DNA from: Caballeronia sp. Lep1P3
GTDB taxonomy: Bacteria > Pseudomonadota > Gammaproteobacteria > Burkholderiales > Burkholderiaceae
Reading direction: 5' to 3'
DNA length: 64,000 bases
Assembly: GCF_022879595.1 (NCBI RefSeq)
Contig: NZ_CP084265.1
Coordinates: forward strand, 1 to 64,000
Below, piece by piece: positions 20,677 through 29,573 of the stretch (position 1 is its first letter; each line of letters starts with the position of its first letter). A model generated the notes under the pieces. It ran no database searches and was not told where the DNA came from. It saw only the letters and a list, made by a program, of their open reading frames with translations. The position numbers and the translations under genes are program-made.

Positions 20677-21451
20677 GAAACGACTGCCTTGCTCATTGCA
20701 AAGGACCTCCGATCACGAATACGGAAGGGCATGCTCAACTTTCACCCGACTGCGCGGTGATCCGCGGCACGAAGCAACCGATGGAATTGCGCGCATAGTA
20801 AGCGCGCGGGGAAGCTCACCGGGGCGTGCCGATCCGATTGGTAACTGCAGCTCGGCCTCATTCGCACCGTCCTTTTTACATAGGTCTGGCACTAAGGGCA
20901 CGTATGAGATTTGCCCCCCGGCACCCCCTTTTTGAGATTGCCAGCGGGTCCCATTCGAGAGCATGGGTCCACACAGGGACATCTCGGAAAATTGGATTGC
21001 GGCTAGCGGCGGCGCCTCATTTGGTTGCATTAGGGACAGTCGTTCGGACGGTGAAAACCGACGCCGTCCGATATTTCGGTTGAGTTAAGCGCTCTCGCGA
21101 CGGGCCACCTTAGGCGTGATCCAAGGTTGGATGCAAGAAAGAACAACGGCTCGCGCCTGGTTAGTTCCGAGCTGGCGACGCAAGGCAATCTGTCTATGGA
21201 GAAAGCGGCGCTCCTAAAGCACTTTGCGAAAGGTCGGCATCGGGTTGGCCACACAGAGGCGCGGGATCGGAGGGTTGGAACAGATAGTTCGACTGCGCCA
21301 CACCCGGTATGATTCGCACGCTCGGTTTCGCATAGAGTCACTCAAGCTTAAGAACGACATGTCCCATACCAAAGCCTATTGCTGCCTCGGAACTGTCAAT
21401 CAGACAACCGCTGACAAAGCACGCGGAATTCATGCTTCCGGTTTCGCTATC

Positions 21452-21775
21452 GATGACCGCGCCATCGAGCGGTCTTCAAAGTGCCGGTCGCCGGTACCGC
21501 AAACTGCGCGAGTAGGATCGCGTTCCTGATTATTGAAATAGCAAGGCAATTTCGATATTCGCAACGTTCCGGGAGAGCAGATCGATCCGCTGGTCGGCAT
21601 CGCTCGCCGGAGCATCCTGTTCTCGTAGCCGCGCTCGAAAATCGCCGACACGATGACGCGTGCCGGCTTCCGGCCGATCCACCTCGCGGAAATCAACTTC
21701 CAGGCGCTGTACGAGCAACGCCTGGCGCAGCTCGCCGGCGCGCAGGTAGGCGCGGGCAACGGCGCGACGCACTAA
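21452..21775 (+). pseudogene. secB: Degenerate secB (C-terminal two thirds)
   Basis: SecB is the export chaperone; this copy is dead. Pieces in changing frames match Burkholderia SecB: VFKVPVAGTANCASRIAFLI (21472 on), then after a frame change NFDIRNVPGEQIDPLVGIA, a TAG at 21626 inside ILFS*PRSK, and [31 protein letters not shown], with the natural stop at 21773-21775. The first ~60 residues are lost or unrecognisable. The end is best preserved and lies 31 bp before gpsA, as in the conserved secB-gpsA order of betaproteobacteria. The SecB identification is from memory of the family sequence and is strong for the last 45 residues. Confidence 0.85.
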
Positions 21776-21806
21776 CTCCATCTGACTCTGCCGACCGGAG
21801 CCGAGC

Positions 21807-22850
21807 ATGAAAGCAGCCGTTCTCGGCGCCGGCGCGTGGGGCACCGCACTTGCGGGCCACCTCGCAACCCGGCACGACACGAAGCTCTGGGCGCGCGACG
21901 CCGCACTCATCGAATCTCTTTCCCGCACGCACGAAAACACCCGCTATTTCGCAGGCGTGAACCTGCCGCCGGCGCTCGAGTTCGAGACGGATCTGGCCGC
22001 GGCGCTCGCGCATGGCTCGGCGGACGACGCCTTGTGTGTCGTCGCGACGCCGGTCGCGGGCTTGCGCGCGCTGTGCCGTTCGATGCGGCAGTCCGGCATC
22101 GTGCCGGCGCATATCGTCTGGTTGTGCAAAGGCTTCGAGGCCGACACGCAATGCCTGCCCAATGAAGTCGTCGCGGCCGAACTGCCCGAGCATCGCAGCA
22201 ACGGTACGCTGTCCGGCCCGAGCTTCGCGCGCGAAGTGGGGCAAGGCTTGCCCGTCGCGCTGACGGTGGCGAGCCCGTCGGCGGAACTGGCCGCGCGCAC
22301 GGTCGCGGCGTTCCATCACGGCGCGATGCGCATCTATACCGGCGACGACATGATCGGCGTCGAAGTGGGCGGCGCGGTGAAAAACGTACTCGCCATCGCG
22401 ACCGGCATCTCCGACGGCCTCGGCCTCGGCCTCAACGCGCGCGCGGCGCTGATCACGCGCGGGCTCGCGGAGATGTCGCGTCTGGGCGTCGCGCTCGGTG
22501 GGCGCGCGGAGACGTTCACCGGGCTGACCGGTCTGGGCGACCTCATCCTCACCGCAACGGGCGATCTGTCGCGCAACCGCACCGTCGGCAAGCAGCTCGC
22601 GACGGGACGCACGCTCGACGAGATTCTCGCGGCGCTCGGGCATGTCGCGGAGGGCGTGCGTTGCGCACGCGCCGTGCTCGGCATCGCGCAAACCCACGGC
22701 ATCGAGATGCCGATCACGCAGGCGGTATGCCGCGTGCTCTTTGATAGCGTGGCGCCGCGCGATGCCGTTCAGGCGCTGCTCAGCAGGGTCTCGAAGGCCG
22801 AAGCATCGCGGTTGTATTCATGCTCTCATCAAGGTGTGCAAAACGGCTGA
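21807..22850 (+). CDS. gpsA: NAD(P)-dependent glycerol-3-phosphate dehydrogenase
   Basis: GpsA reduces dihydroxyacetone phosphate to sn-glycerol-3-phosphate in the cytosol. The 347 residues include the dinucleotide motif [14 protein letters not shown], the conserved [13 protein letters not shown], and the catalytic region [20 protein letters not shown] with [13 protein letters not shown]. It is full length and uninterrupted; only the last ~15 residues ([12 protein letters not shown]) depart from the family. Its place behind a broken secB suggests a copy captured from the core secB-gpsA locus. Here it can feed TagD (31444) for CDP-glycerol and capsule synthesis. A housekeeping copy presumably exists elsewhere. 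Confidence 0.93.
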   Translation: MKAAVLGAGAWGTALAGHLATRHDTKLWARDAALIESLSRTHENTRYFAGVNLPPALEFETDLAAALAHGSADDALCVVATPVAGLRALCRSMRQSGIVPAHIVWLCKGFEADTQCLPNEVVAAELPEHRSNGTLSGPSFAREVGQGLPVALTVASPSAELAARTVAAFHHGAMRIYTGDDMIGVEVGGAVKNVLAIATGISDGLGLGLNARAALITRGLAEMSRLGVALGGRAETFTGLTGLGDLILTATGDLSRNRTVGKQLATGRTLDEILAALGHVAEGVRCARAVLGIAQTHGIEMPITQAVCRVLFDSVAPRDAVQALLSRVSKAEASRLYSCSHQGVQNG

Positions 22851-23141
22851 CGCACCGTGGAAGAGAACTGACGAGCGTAGCCGGAGAACTGACAAAGGAC
22901 GTCGCTAGTGCCGTCGCGAGGCAGAGTGCGGCTTTCCGGTCGAGCGTACGGAGTCCGGTTTACAGTGCGAGATTGCCGGAGATAGACAGAACTGGGCGAA
23001 TCCATCGTCTAACAGTCGTCTCTTCTTCCGGTATATTCCTCTCGGCTTTTACGGCATCCCTATTCGGCATGAGCGCACACTTTGTGACCGTGCCAACCTC
23101 GCGCCAAGCATTAATATCTGCGACCGAAAGGAATAGTAGTT

Positions 23142-25244
23142 ATGGTTTCTGTTGAGCGCCGCCGCTTTCTTCGGCGGCTGCTGGCCTCGGCCGGCGCTGC
23201 AACGTCACTCGGCGCGCTGCCGGAATCGATCCGGAAAGCCTTGGCCATTCCGGCAGCGACGCGCACGGGCACGATAGCCGACGTCAAGCATGTCGTCGTC
23301 CTTATGCAAGAGAACCGTTCATTCGATCACTATTTCGGCCATTTGCGCGGCGTGCGCGGGTACAACGATCGTTTTCCAGTTCCGCTTGCGAACGGGCAAC
23401 CGGTATGGTCGCAGCCATCGAAGGCGGACCCCACGAAGCGCGTTCTGCCGTTCCACTTCGATACTTCCACCACGAGCGCACAGTGCATCGGCGACCTCGA
23501 TCATACATGGCATCCGACGCACCGCGCGATCAATGAAGGGCGCAACGATCGCTGGCCCCCAAGCAAGACCGACATGTCGATGGGCTATCATCTTCGCAGC
23601 GACATTCCTTTCCACTACGCGCTTGCCGATGCATTCACCGTTTGCGACGCGTACTTTTGCTCGATGCCGGGACCGACACATCCGAATCGCTCGTATCTGA
23701 TGACGGGCACCATCGATCCGACGGGCACGATGGGCGGGCCACTTCTAGACAACAACGATTACGTCGACAATCGAAGGCCACCGGAGTATCAACTACTGTC
23801 GTGGACCACCTATCCAGAGCGCCTGCAAGAAGCAGGCATTTCCTGGCAGATCTATCAACCGGGCACGAGCAACCGCGATATCTATCAAGGCAATTTCGGC
23901 ACGAATATCCTGCAGAATTTCGAGAAATACATCAATGCGAAGCGCGGCACGCCGCTTCATGATCGCGCGATGACGGCGCGCACCGTATCCGAGTTGCGCG
24001 CCGATGTGCTGGCGGGTCGTTTGCCGCAGGTTTCTTGGCTTTGTCCTTCCGCCATCTATTCAGAACATCCGAAGTACATGCCGGCGTTCGGCGCGGAATA
24101 CATATCACAGGTCATCGATGCGCTCACGGCGAATCCGGAAGTCTGGAGCAAGACGGTGCTTTTCGTGGTCTACGACGAGAACGACGGCTTCTTCGATCAC
24201 GTTCCGCCGCCGCAGCCGCCCGCCAGCGACGCTCGTGGACGCTCGACGGTGAGTGTTGAAGGCGAGCTTCATACGGTGGTGAACCCGGGGCGCGGGAAGG
24301 GCTACACCGCCGATGGACTGCCATACGGCCTCGGGCCTCGGGTACCGATGACGATCGTCTCACCTTGGACTAAGGGTGGATTCGTGTGCTCGCAAGTGTT
24401 TGATCATACGTCAATCATTCGCTTCATCGAGGCGCGCTTCGGCGTGCATGAGCCTAACATCACGCCGTGGCGGCGCACGATCACCGGTGATCTGACGTCG
24501 GCGTTCGATTTCAAAGCAGCCGACTCCGGCATGCCGTCATTGCCCGACACGGCCGTGCAGATCGCGAAAGCGACGCGGCAATGCATGCTACAGCCGAAGC
24601 CTGTGGTGCCGCCGGTGCCCAGTGAGATCCATGCGCAAGAGCCCGGCGTGCGGCGCACGCGGGCACTGCCTTATGAACTTCATGTAAGCGGCGCGCCCGA
24701 CAAGGACGGGCGCACGTTCGAGCTCACGTTTCACAACGTAGGCAGTCAAGGTGCACATTTCTACGTGTATGCGCTCGACAGTGAGGTCGCCCCATGGCGT
24801 TATACAGTCGAATCCGGCAAATCCCTCGCAGCAAGCTTGCCTCTCATGGGATCGGCGAACCGGTACGCTTACGAAGTACACGGACCGAACGGATTTGTGC
24901 GACGCCTGCGCGGCAAGTCGGAGGAGCGTTTCATCGATGTGTCGATCGAGTACGACGTCAAGGCCACGAGTCTGCGTGTGAGGCTTTCCAACGCGGGCGA
25001 TGGGATCGCGCAGATTACCATTGTCGATAACGCCTATGGCGCAACCGCGCGCAAGCTGAGTCTGGAAGCAGGCTCGACGTCCATCGAGACGTGGCCGCTC
25101 GAACGCAGCTCACGCTGGTACGACATCAGCGTTACGTCGGCCGCAGATGCCGAGTTCTTGCGCCGCCTTGCAGGCTATATGGAGAACGGCGAGCCGGGAG
25201 TCAGCGATCCGGCCGCCACAGAACCTGTCACGACACTGCGCTGA
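23142..25244 (+). CDS. Phosphocholine-specific phospholipase C, Tat-exported
   Basis: The enzyme cleaves phosphatidylcholine or sphingomyelin to phosphocholine and diacylglycerol. The 700 residues begin with a twin-arginine signal (MVSVERRRFLRRLLASAGAA), then phosphoesterase motifs of the PLC/acid phosphatase family: HVVVLMQENRSFDHYFG, CSMPGPTHPNRSYLMTG, VVYDENDGFFDHVPPP, and two C-terminal beta domains (DUF756) ending near 680. Length and layout match Burkholderia/Pseudomonas PlcN/PlcH proteins. A ribosome site (GGAAT region) precedes the ATG. Its stop abuts the stop of kpsS. It may act on membrane lipids or host lipids; a link to capsule anchoring is speculation. Confidence 0.9.
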   Translation: MVSVERRRFLRRLLASAGAATSLGALPESIRKALAIPAATRTGTIADVKHVVVLMQENRSFDHYFGHLRGVRGYNDRFPVPLANGQPVWSQPSKADPTKRVLPFHFDTSTTSAQCIGDLDHTWHPTHRAINEGRNDRWPPSKTDMSMGYHLRSDIPFHYALADAFTVCDAYFCSMPGPTHPNRSYLMTGTIDPTGTMGGPLLDNNDYVDNRRPPEYQLLSWTTYPERLQEAGISWQIYQPGTSNRDIYQGNFGTNILQNFEKYINAKRGTPLHDRAMTARTVSELRADVLAGRLPQVSWLCPSAIYSEHPKYMPAFGAEYISQVIDALTANPEVWSKTVLFVVYDENDGFFDHVPPPQPPASDARGRSTVSVEGELHTVVNPGRGKGYTADGLPYGLGPRVPMTIVSPWTKGGFVCSQVFDHTSIIRFIEARFGVHEPNITPWRRTITGDLTSAFDFKAADSGMPSLPDTAVQIAKATRQCMLQPKPVVPPVPSEIHAQEPGVRRTRALPYELHVSGAPDKDGRTFELTFHNVGSQGAHFYVYALDSEVAPWRYTVESGKSLAASLPLMGSANRYAYEVHGPNGFVRRLRGKSEERFIDVSIEYDVKATSLRVRLSNAGDGIAQITIVDNAYGATARKLSLEAGSTSIETWPLERSSRWYDISVTSAADAEFLRRLAGYMENGEPGVSDPAATEPVTTLR

Positions 25245-26582
25245 TTAGAGCGCATGCAGCGCTGAGCTGAGCCAGGCAACCGACTTCTCTAGGAGCGACG
25301 ATGTTTCTCCGGAGCCGAACAACATCATCGCGGCTCCCGCTCCTGCGAAACGCATCAGCACGCCATGAGCGAATCCGCGGCGCGGTGCTCGCAGGCTCGA
25401 CATGACATAGAACGATGCATTGATCTGCGTCGTATGCATCATGTACCGATAAAAGCGCGTAAAAGTCTTCCGATTCGGCTCGACAGACTCCTGCCAGAAT
25501 GTGTCCATGCTGACTGCTTCGACGATGCCCGGTCGCGCATAGAATGCGGCGCCAGTAACGCACACGGGCACACCGTGATAAAGCGCCTGGAGTCCGACCG
25601 TCGAGTTGATCGTTACCACGCCTTTACTGCGCTTTAACAGCGACGGAACATGTCCATCATGAATATAAAGCACTCGCCCGGTCACGCCGTAACGGTTCGT
25701 GCCTGCGTCGATTGCGGCGCCGTAGTCGGCGTGTCCGCGTTCGAGCGGATGATGCTTGAACACCAGAAGATCCGTCGCGCATGCATTGCACGCAAAGGAC
25801 CGGATGGTCGCTTCGATGAACGCTTCATTGTCTTTCCAGTTGCTCGCGTGCACGATCTGGCTGTCCGTGCTGATTTGCAGCGGTACAAGAAAGAAGTCGG
25901 GTCCGTACGTGTCGAGCAATGGCGCAATGATTTCACGCTCGGTCGAACGGTAAAGATGCTTACGGTATCCTGAAAGCATCCAGTGGAACATCTCTTTCAA
26001 GCGAAACGGTTTATGGTGCTCGTAATGGGGATATAAGCGACGCGAAAGGACGCCAGCGGCGAAATAGAGAAACGAATACCACGCCATTCGCGTAAATGCC
26101 CAACGAAATTGGCGTGGCCGCTGAACCTGCGGATACGTCGGCAATTCTGCCGGAACGACGTCCGCTAAATGCGACGCGTGATTGACGCCGCCTTCCTCCA
26201 TCGTGATCCACCAGGGCCTCACATAGCCTTCTTCGAACACAATGACCGCGATTCCGATATCACGCGCGAGCGTGAGCGCTGCTTCATGCATGGGACGGCA
26301 TTGCCCGAAGAGCAAGATCGCGCGAATACTTTTTTGCATGACGAGCATATGCAAATAAGCGGGCCAAGCGTCGGCGGTACCGCGATATTCGACCGAGGAG
26401 GAGTCTCGATAGAACAGGGAGTCGCCGCCGTTGAAGTTGACCTTAGTGACGGTGGCCCCTAGCTCGCGCATCCGATCCGCTACTTGCCTAAAAAAAGGCC
26501 CGTTAGGACCCTGAAGTAAGAGGAGACTTTGGTAACGACCCAATTCGTCGAGCCTTGAAGTGATGAAGGCATGCGCAGGCAT
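25245..26582 (-). CDS. kpsS: Capsule beta-Kdo transferase KpsS
   Basis: KpsS adds the first Kdo to lyso-phosphatidylglycerol, starting the lipid-Kdo anchor of group 2 capsules. The 445 residues show the KpsS/LipB pattern: LLLQGPNGPFFRQVADRMRE near the start, then VIVFEEGYVRPWWITMEEGG, FFLVPLQISTDSQI, LVFKHHPLERGHADY and GVVTINSTVGLQALYHGVPV, the last being the nucleotide-sugar-binding end of a GT-B fold. It is transcribed away from kpsMTE and is convergent with the phospholipase gene with no gap. It acts with KpsC (33186) at the inner membrane. Confidence 0.93.
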   Translation of the reverse strand: MPAHAFITSRLDELGRYQSLLLLQGPNGPFFRQVADRMRELGATVTKVNFNGGDSLFYRDSSSVEYRGTADAWPAYLHMLVMQKSIRAILLFGQCRPMHEAALTLARDIGIAVIVFEEGYVRPWWITMEEGGVNHASHLADVVPAELPTYPQVQRPRQFRWAFTRMAWYSFLYFAAGVLSRRLYPHYEHHKPFRLKEMFHWMLSGYRKHLYRSTEREIIAPLLDTYGPDFFLVPLQISTDSQIVHASNWKDNEAFIEATIRSFACNACATDLLVFKHHPLERGHADYGAAIDAGTNRYGVTGRVLYIHDGHVPSLLKRSKGVVTINSTVGLQALYHGVPVCVTGAAFYARPGIVEAVSMDTFWQESVEPNRKTFTRFYRYMMHTTQINASFYVMSSLRAPRRGFAHGVLMRFAGAGAAMMLFGSGETSSLLEKSVAWLSSALHAL

Positions 26583-26795
26583 TATGCGAATCTTGTGGTA
26601 ATTTTGACCGATTTATTATCAACCAGCGCAGCGGTCTACGGATTCCGTTTTGTAATAAGGTTGCAACATCTGCATGACGTCTGTTGCAAATCAGCCTAAC
26701 AACCGCCGATTTCCGTAGGTCTTACTTGGCATCGTTAAGGAATGTAACGCATAATTCATTTTTCACCAATAGTTGTAATAAAGACGTAAAGAAAG
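26583..26795. promoter_or_regulatory. Divergent AT-rich control region of the capsule locus
   Basis: This stretch between kpsS and the kpsM transcript is clearly more AT-rich than its surroundings. It must hold the promoters for both sides. I could not fix a single best -35/-10 pair, and no ops/JUMPStart element (GGCGGTAG) was seen. AT-rich DNA of this kind is a usual target for H-NS-type silencing. Confidence 0.45.
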
Positions 26796-26957
26796 ATGGC
26801 TAAGACGCAGGTGAAGATCGACGGTTGGACCGTTCCGGTAAAAATGACGCGTCGGTTGTGTTTGTGCTTTGGGACGTCCGAGCGCCACGCGGCTCCGAGC
26901 GCGACGCCGCGTTCGTTCGTCGATTGCGGTGTTTGTGAAGCAGTTCGTCATGCTTAA
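26796..26957 (+). CDS. Possible leader peptide upstream of kpsM
   Basis: A 53-codon frame begins MAKTQVKIDGWTVPVKMTRR after an AAAGAAAG ribosome site. Its TAA (26955-26957) overlaps the ATG of kpsM (26950), an arrangement that would couple translation. I recognise no family. The second half (LCLCFGTSERHAAPSATPRS) is low-complexity, so this may be chance. Confidence 0.3.
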   Translation: MAKTQVKIDGWTVPVKMTRRLCLCFGTSERHAAPSATPRSFVDCGVCEAVRHA

Positions 26958-27753
26958 AGAGTTGACGGCTGTAGGACCACGCTCGTCGTGGGCGGTTATG
27001 CGTTCGGTGATTCACGCGCTGTTCCTGCGCGAAGCCGTCACACGTCTTTCGCTCGGCCGAGGAGGCTGGGTGTGGATCATTATCGAGCAGGGGGAGCATA
27101 TCGTTCTGCTAGTGGTCTGGCACGGGATCGTGCAGCACCACATGATTCCCGGCGTGAACGTGCCGTTGTTTATTGGCCTTGGCCTGCTACCTTATTACAT
27201 GATGAAAAGCGCGGCATTGCGGGGTCTCGATGCGATTCCTGCGAACCGCGCCCTCTTCGTCTATCGGCAGATCAAGCCCATCGACGCCGTCATTGCACGG
27301 GCTATGCTCGAGGGTCTTATTTACCTTGTGGTCGGAACGGTTTTGATTGTGGCGTTCGCACTGTGCGGGGTGGACGTCTCGGTGGGACATCCGCTGCAAG
27401 TCGCGGTCATGTTTGTCCTCTTCTGGCTGTTTGGCTTGGGTATCGGCCTCACGCTGTCCGTCGCCGCCGAGTTGATCCACGAGATTGGGTCGATCGCGCG
27501 CATGACATTCGGAATTGTGTATTACGCGTCGAGCGCACTTTATCCTTCCTCGTGGATTCCGGTGTCGTGGCAATCTGTCTATTTTCTGAACCCGGTCGTT
27601 CACGCCATTGAGTTCATGCGTGCGGGATACCTCGTGTCTTACCGGCCGAATAATCTCGCCAGTCTTACGTACCTGATGACCTGGATCGGCGCTTGGCTGG
27701 TCACTGGTCTTTTCCTGCACGTTCGCTTCGCAAAGCGGTTGGTGGAGCGATGA
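26950..27753 (+). CDS. kpsM: Capsule ABC transporter permease KpsM
   Basis: KpsM is the ABC-2-type membrane subunit that moves the finished lipid-linked capsule polymer across the inner membrane. The 267 residues have six hydrophobic segments; the N-terminal ALFLREAVTRLSLGRGGWVW and the C-terminal FLNPVVHAIEFMRAGYL are the typical KpsM/CtrC signatures. I chose the ATG at 26950 because the conserved part begins soon after; the frame is open for another 27 codons. Its stop overlaps the kpsT start by 4 bp (ATGA), so the two are co-translated. Confidence 0.92.
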   Translation: MLKELTAVGPRSSWAVMRSVIHALFLREAVTRLSLGRGGWVWIIIEQGEHIVLLVVWHGIVQHHMIPGVNVPLFIGLGLLPYYMMKSAALRGLDAIPANRALFVYRQIKPIDAVIARAMLEGLIYLVVGTVLIVAFALCGVDVSVGHPLQVAVMFVLFWLFGLGIGLTLSVAAELIHEIGSIARMTFGIVYYASSALYPSSWIPVSWQSVYFLNPVVHAIEFMRAGYLVSYRPNNLASLTYLMTWIGAWLVTGLFLHVRFAKRLVER

Positions 27754-28415
27754 TCGTCGTCAGCAACATGAGCAAGCGTTACCGCGGCAGTAACGACGAG
27801 CAGTATGTGCTCAAGAACGTCACCTTGAACATTCCGCGTTCAACCAAGCTTGCCGTGCTCGGCCGTAACGGCGCTGGAAAGTCGACGTTGCTCAACCTTC
27901 TCGGTGGCATGGACCGGCCAACGCGTGGAACGGTGTCCCGGCAGTGCCGCGTGTCATGGCCGCTGGGCCTGTCGGGCGGCTTCCAAGGGTCGCTTAGCGG
28001 CGCACAGAACGCCAAGTTCATCGCGCGCATACATGGCGTGGATGACGAAATGCTACGCGAACGCATCGGGTTTATTCGCAAGTTTTCAGAACTCAGCGAC
28101 GCACTGGATCGGCCGGTCAAGAACTATTCGTCGGGCATGCGCTCGCGACTCGCGTTCGCGATATCGCTCGCATTTGACTTCGACGTCTACCTCGTTGACG
28201 AACTGACCTCAGTTGGCGACGCGGCGTTTCGAAAGAAGTCGCGCGACGCATTTCGCGGCATCGCGGAGCGCGCCGGACTGATCATGGTCTCGCACGACGA
28301 AGCGACACTGAAAGCCTTCTGCGAAAAGGCGCTCTGGCTGCATGAAGGACAGGCCCTCTGGTTCGACGATCTAAAGGAAGGCCTCGCCCGCTATAAAGAG
28401 AGTCTGGCAGCATGA
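27750..28415 (+). CDS. kpsT: Capsule ABC transporter ATPase KpsT
   Basis: KpsT is the ATPase of the capsule exporter and pairs with KpsM. The 221 residues carry Walker A GRNGAGKS, the ABC signature YSSGMRSRLAFAISLAF and Walker B VYLVDE, followed by the switch histidine in MVSHDE. Length and the SSGM signature match KpsT/CtrD. The ATG at 27750 gives the 4-bp overlap with kpsM; the stop at 28415 overlaps the kpsE start by 4 bp. Confidence 0.94.
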   Translation: MIVVSNMSKRYRGSNDEQYVLKNVTLNIPRSTKLAVLGRNGAGKSTLLNLLGGMDRPTRGTVSRQCRVSWPLGLSGGFQGSLSGAQNAKFIARIHGVDDEMLRERIGFIRKFSELSDALDRPVKNYSSGMRSRLAFAISLAFDFDVYLVDELTSVGDAAFRKKSRDAFRGIAERAGLIMVSHDEATLKAFCEKALWLHEGQALWFDDLKEGLARYKESLAA

Positions 28416-29566
28416 ATCGAGATCTACCGATGGATGTCATCGCGCCGCGCAAGCGCAAGCTGCGCGAGCATTTGAGGGCTGAGCACTGGCGCCGCTACTG
28501 GTTGCGCCTGCTGCTCATCGTGGCGATTAGCCTCGCGTCGCTCTACTGGGGGGCGATCGAGTCCGATCAATACGTTTCTGAAGCGCACATCGTCGTCACC
28601 CGCACCAATGTGGAGGCCACAGAGGCGGCAAGCGGCCTGTTGTCGCTGATCTCTGGATCGGGCAGTTCGCGCGACATGATGCTGTTTCGCGACCGGTTGC
28701 TCTCGATAGACATGATGCGCAAGCTCGACGATCGGCTCGATATGCGCGCGCACTTCAGCGACCGCAAGCACGACTGGCTCTCGATTCTCTGGGATAGAGC
28801 GGCGCCGGATGAGGAGTTTCAGCGTTACTTGCTGGGCCGTGTCGCGGTGACCTACGACGACTACAGTCAGGATCTCGTCGTGACGGCGCAGGCGTATACG
28901 CCGCAGATGGCGCAGGCGATCGTACGTATGATGGTCGAAGAGGGCGAGTCGGACCTAAACCGCATGGATAACGCGGTGGCCGAGCAGCAGGTGTCATTTA
29001 TCGAGAACGAACTGGTCACCATCCGCGACCGCATGTTCGCCGCACAGAAGCGCCTTATCGCCTTCCAGAACGAGAACGGTCTTGCATCGCCGATTGCCAC
29101 GGCTCAGGGTGTCTCTGAAGTAGTGGACCGACTCGAATCCGAGCGCAGCCAACTCGAAGCGAAGAAGCTCGCGATGCTCGGCTACCTGACGCCGCAGGCT
29201 CCGGACATCGTTCAGATTGAAGGGCAGATAAACGCGCTTCAGCAGCAGATCAAGGTCGAGCGCAGTCGGATCGCGTCCAAGAACGGTACGGCACTAAATC
29301 ACCTTGCCGAGGAGCAGCATCGCCTTCAGGTCGAGGCGACTTTTGCCGAAGACGTCTATAAGACCGGGCTCGCCGCGCTCGAAAAGGCGCGCGTCGATGC
29401 GACGCGCAAGATCAAGAGCGTTCAAGTGCTCCAGTCGCCGAGCTTGCCGCAGGCTTCGATGCAGCCGCGACGTCTCTACAACATCGTTGTTTTCGTTATC
29501 GTTTCCTTGCTCGTAGCCGGTGTCATCCGCCTGATCGGCGCGATCATCCGCGATCACCGGGATTGA
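28412..29566 (+). CDS. kpsE: Capsule export inner-membrane protein KpsE/CtrB
   Basis: KpsE links the KpsMT transporter to the outer-membrane channel; it is a polysaccharide co-polymerase-type protein. The 384 residues have an N-terminal membrane helix (about 31-48, LLLIVAISLASLYWG), a periplasmic domain starting with SEAHIVVTRTNVEA, a long coiled coil (about 175-340, ENELVTIRDRMFAAQKRLIA) and a C-terminal helix (about 356-376, IVVFVIVSLLVAGVIRL). PSLPQASMQPRRLYN before the last helix is typical. It overlaps kpsT by 4 bp and is followed after 7 bp by the export protein gene. Confidence 0.93.
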   Translation: MNRDLPMDVIAPRKRKLREHLRAEHWRRYWLRLLLIVAISLASLYWGAIESDQYVSEAHIVVTRTNVEATEAASGLLSLISGSGSSRDMMLFRDRLLSIDMMRKLDDRLDMRAHFSDRKHDWLSILWDRAAPDEEFQRYLLGRVAVTYDDYSQDLVVTAQAYTPQMAQAIVRMMVEEGESDLNRMDNAVAEQQVSFIENELVTIRDRMFAAQKRLIAFQNENGLASPIATAQGVSEVVDRLESERSQLEAKKLAMLGYLTPQAPDIVQIEGQINALQQQIKVERSRIASKNGTALNHLAEEQHRLQVEATFAEDVYKTGLAALEKARVDATRKIKSVQVLQSPSLPQASMQPRRLYNIVVFVIVSLLVAGVIRLIGAIIRDHRD

Positions 29567-29573
29567 CTGATTC

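Larger units (their letters stand above)
20390..21451. other. 1-kb stretch without recognised genes
   Basis: It holds the tRNA-like hairpin (20540-20573) and the inverted GGTTACA motif (20657-20676), then roughly 750 bp where I see no supported gene. It is probably a junction between the satellite part and the capsule part of the island, containing decayed sequence. Confidence 0.4.

Noticed and set aside
20713..21030. 105-codon minus-strand frame with a short G-run, considered as an insertion-sequence relic
   Set aside because: No transposase motif and no terminal inverted repeats could be found.
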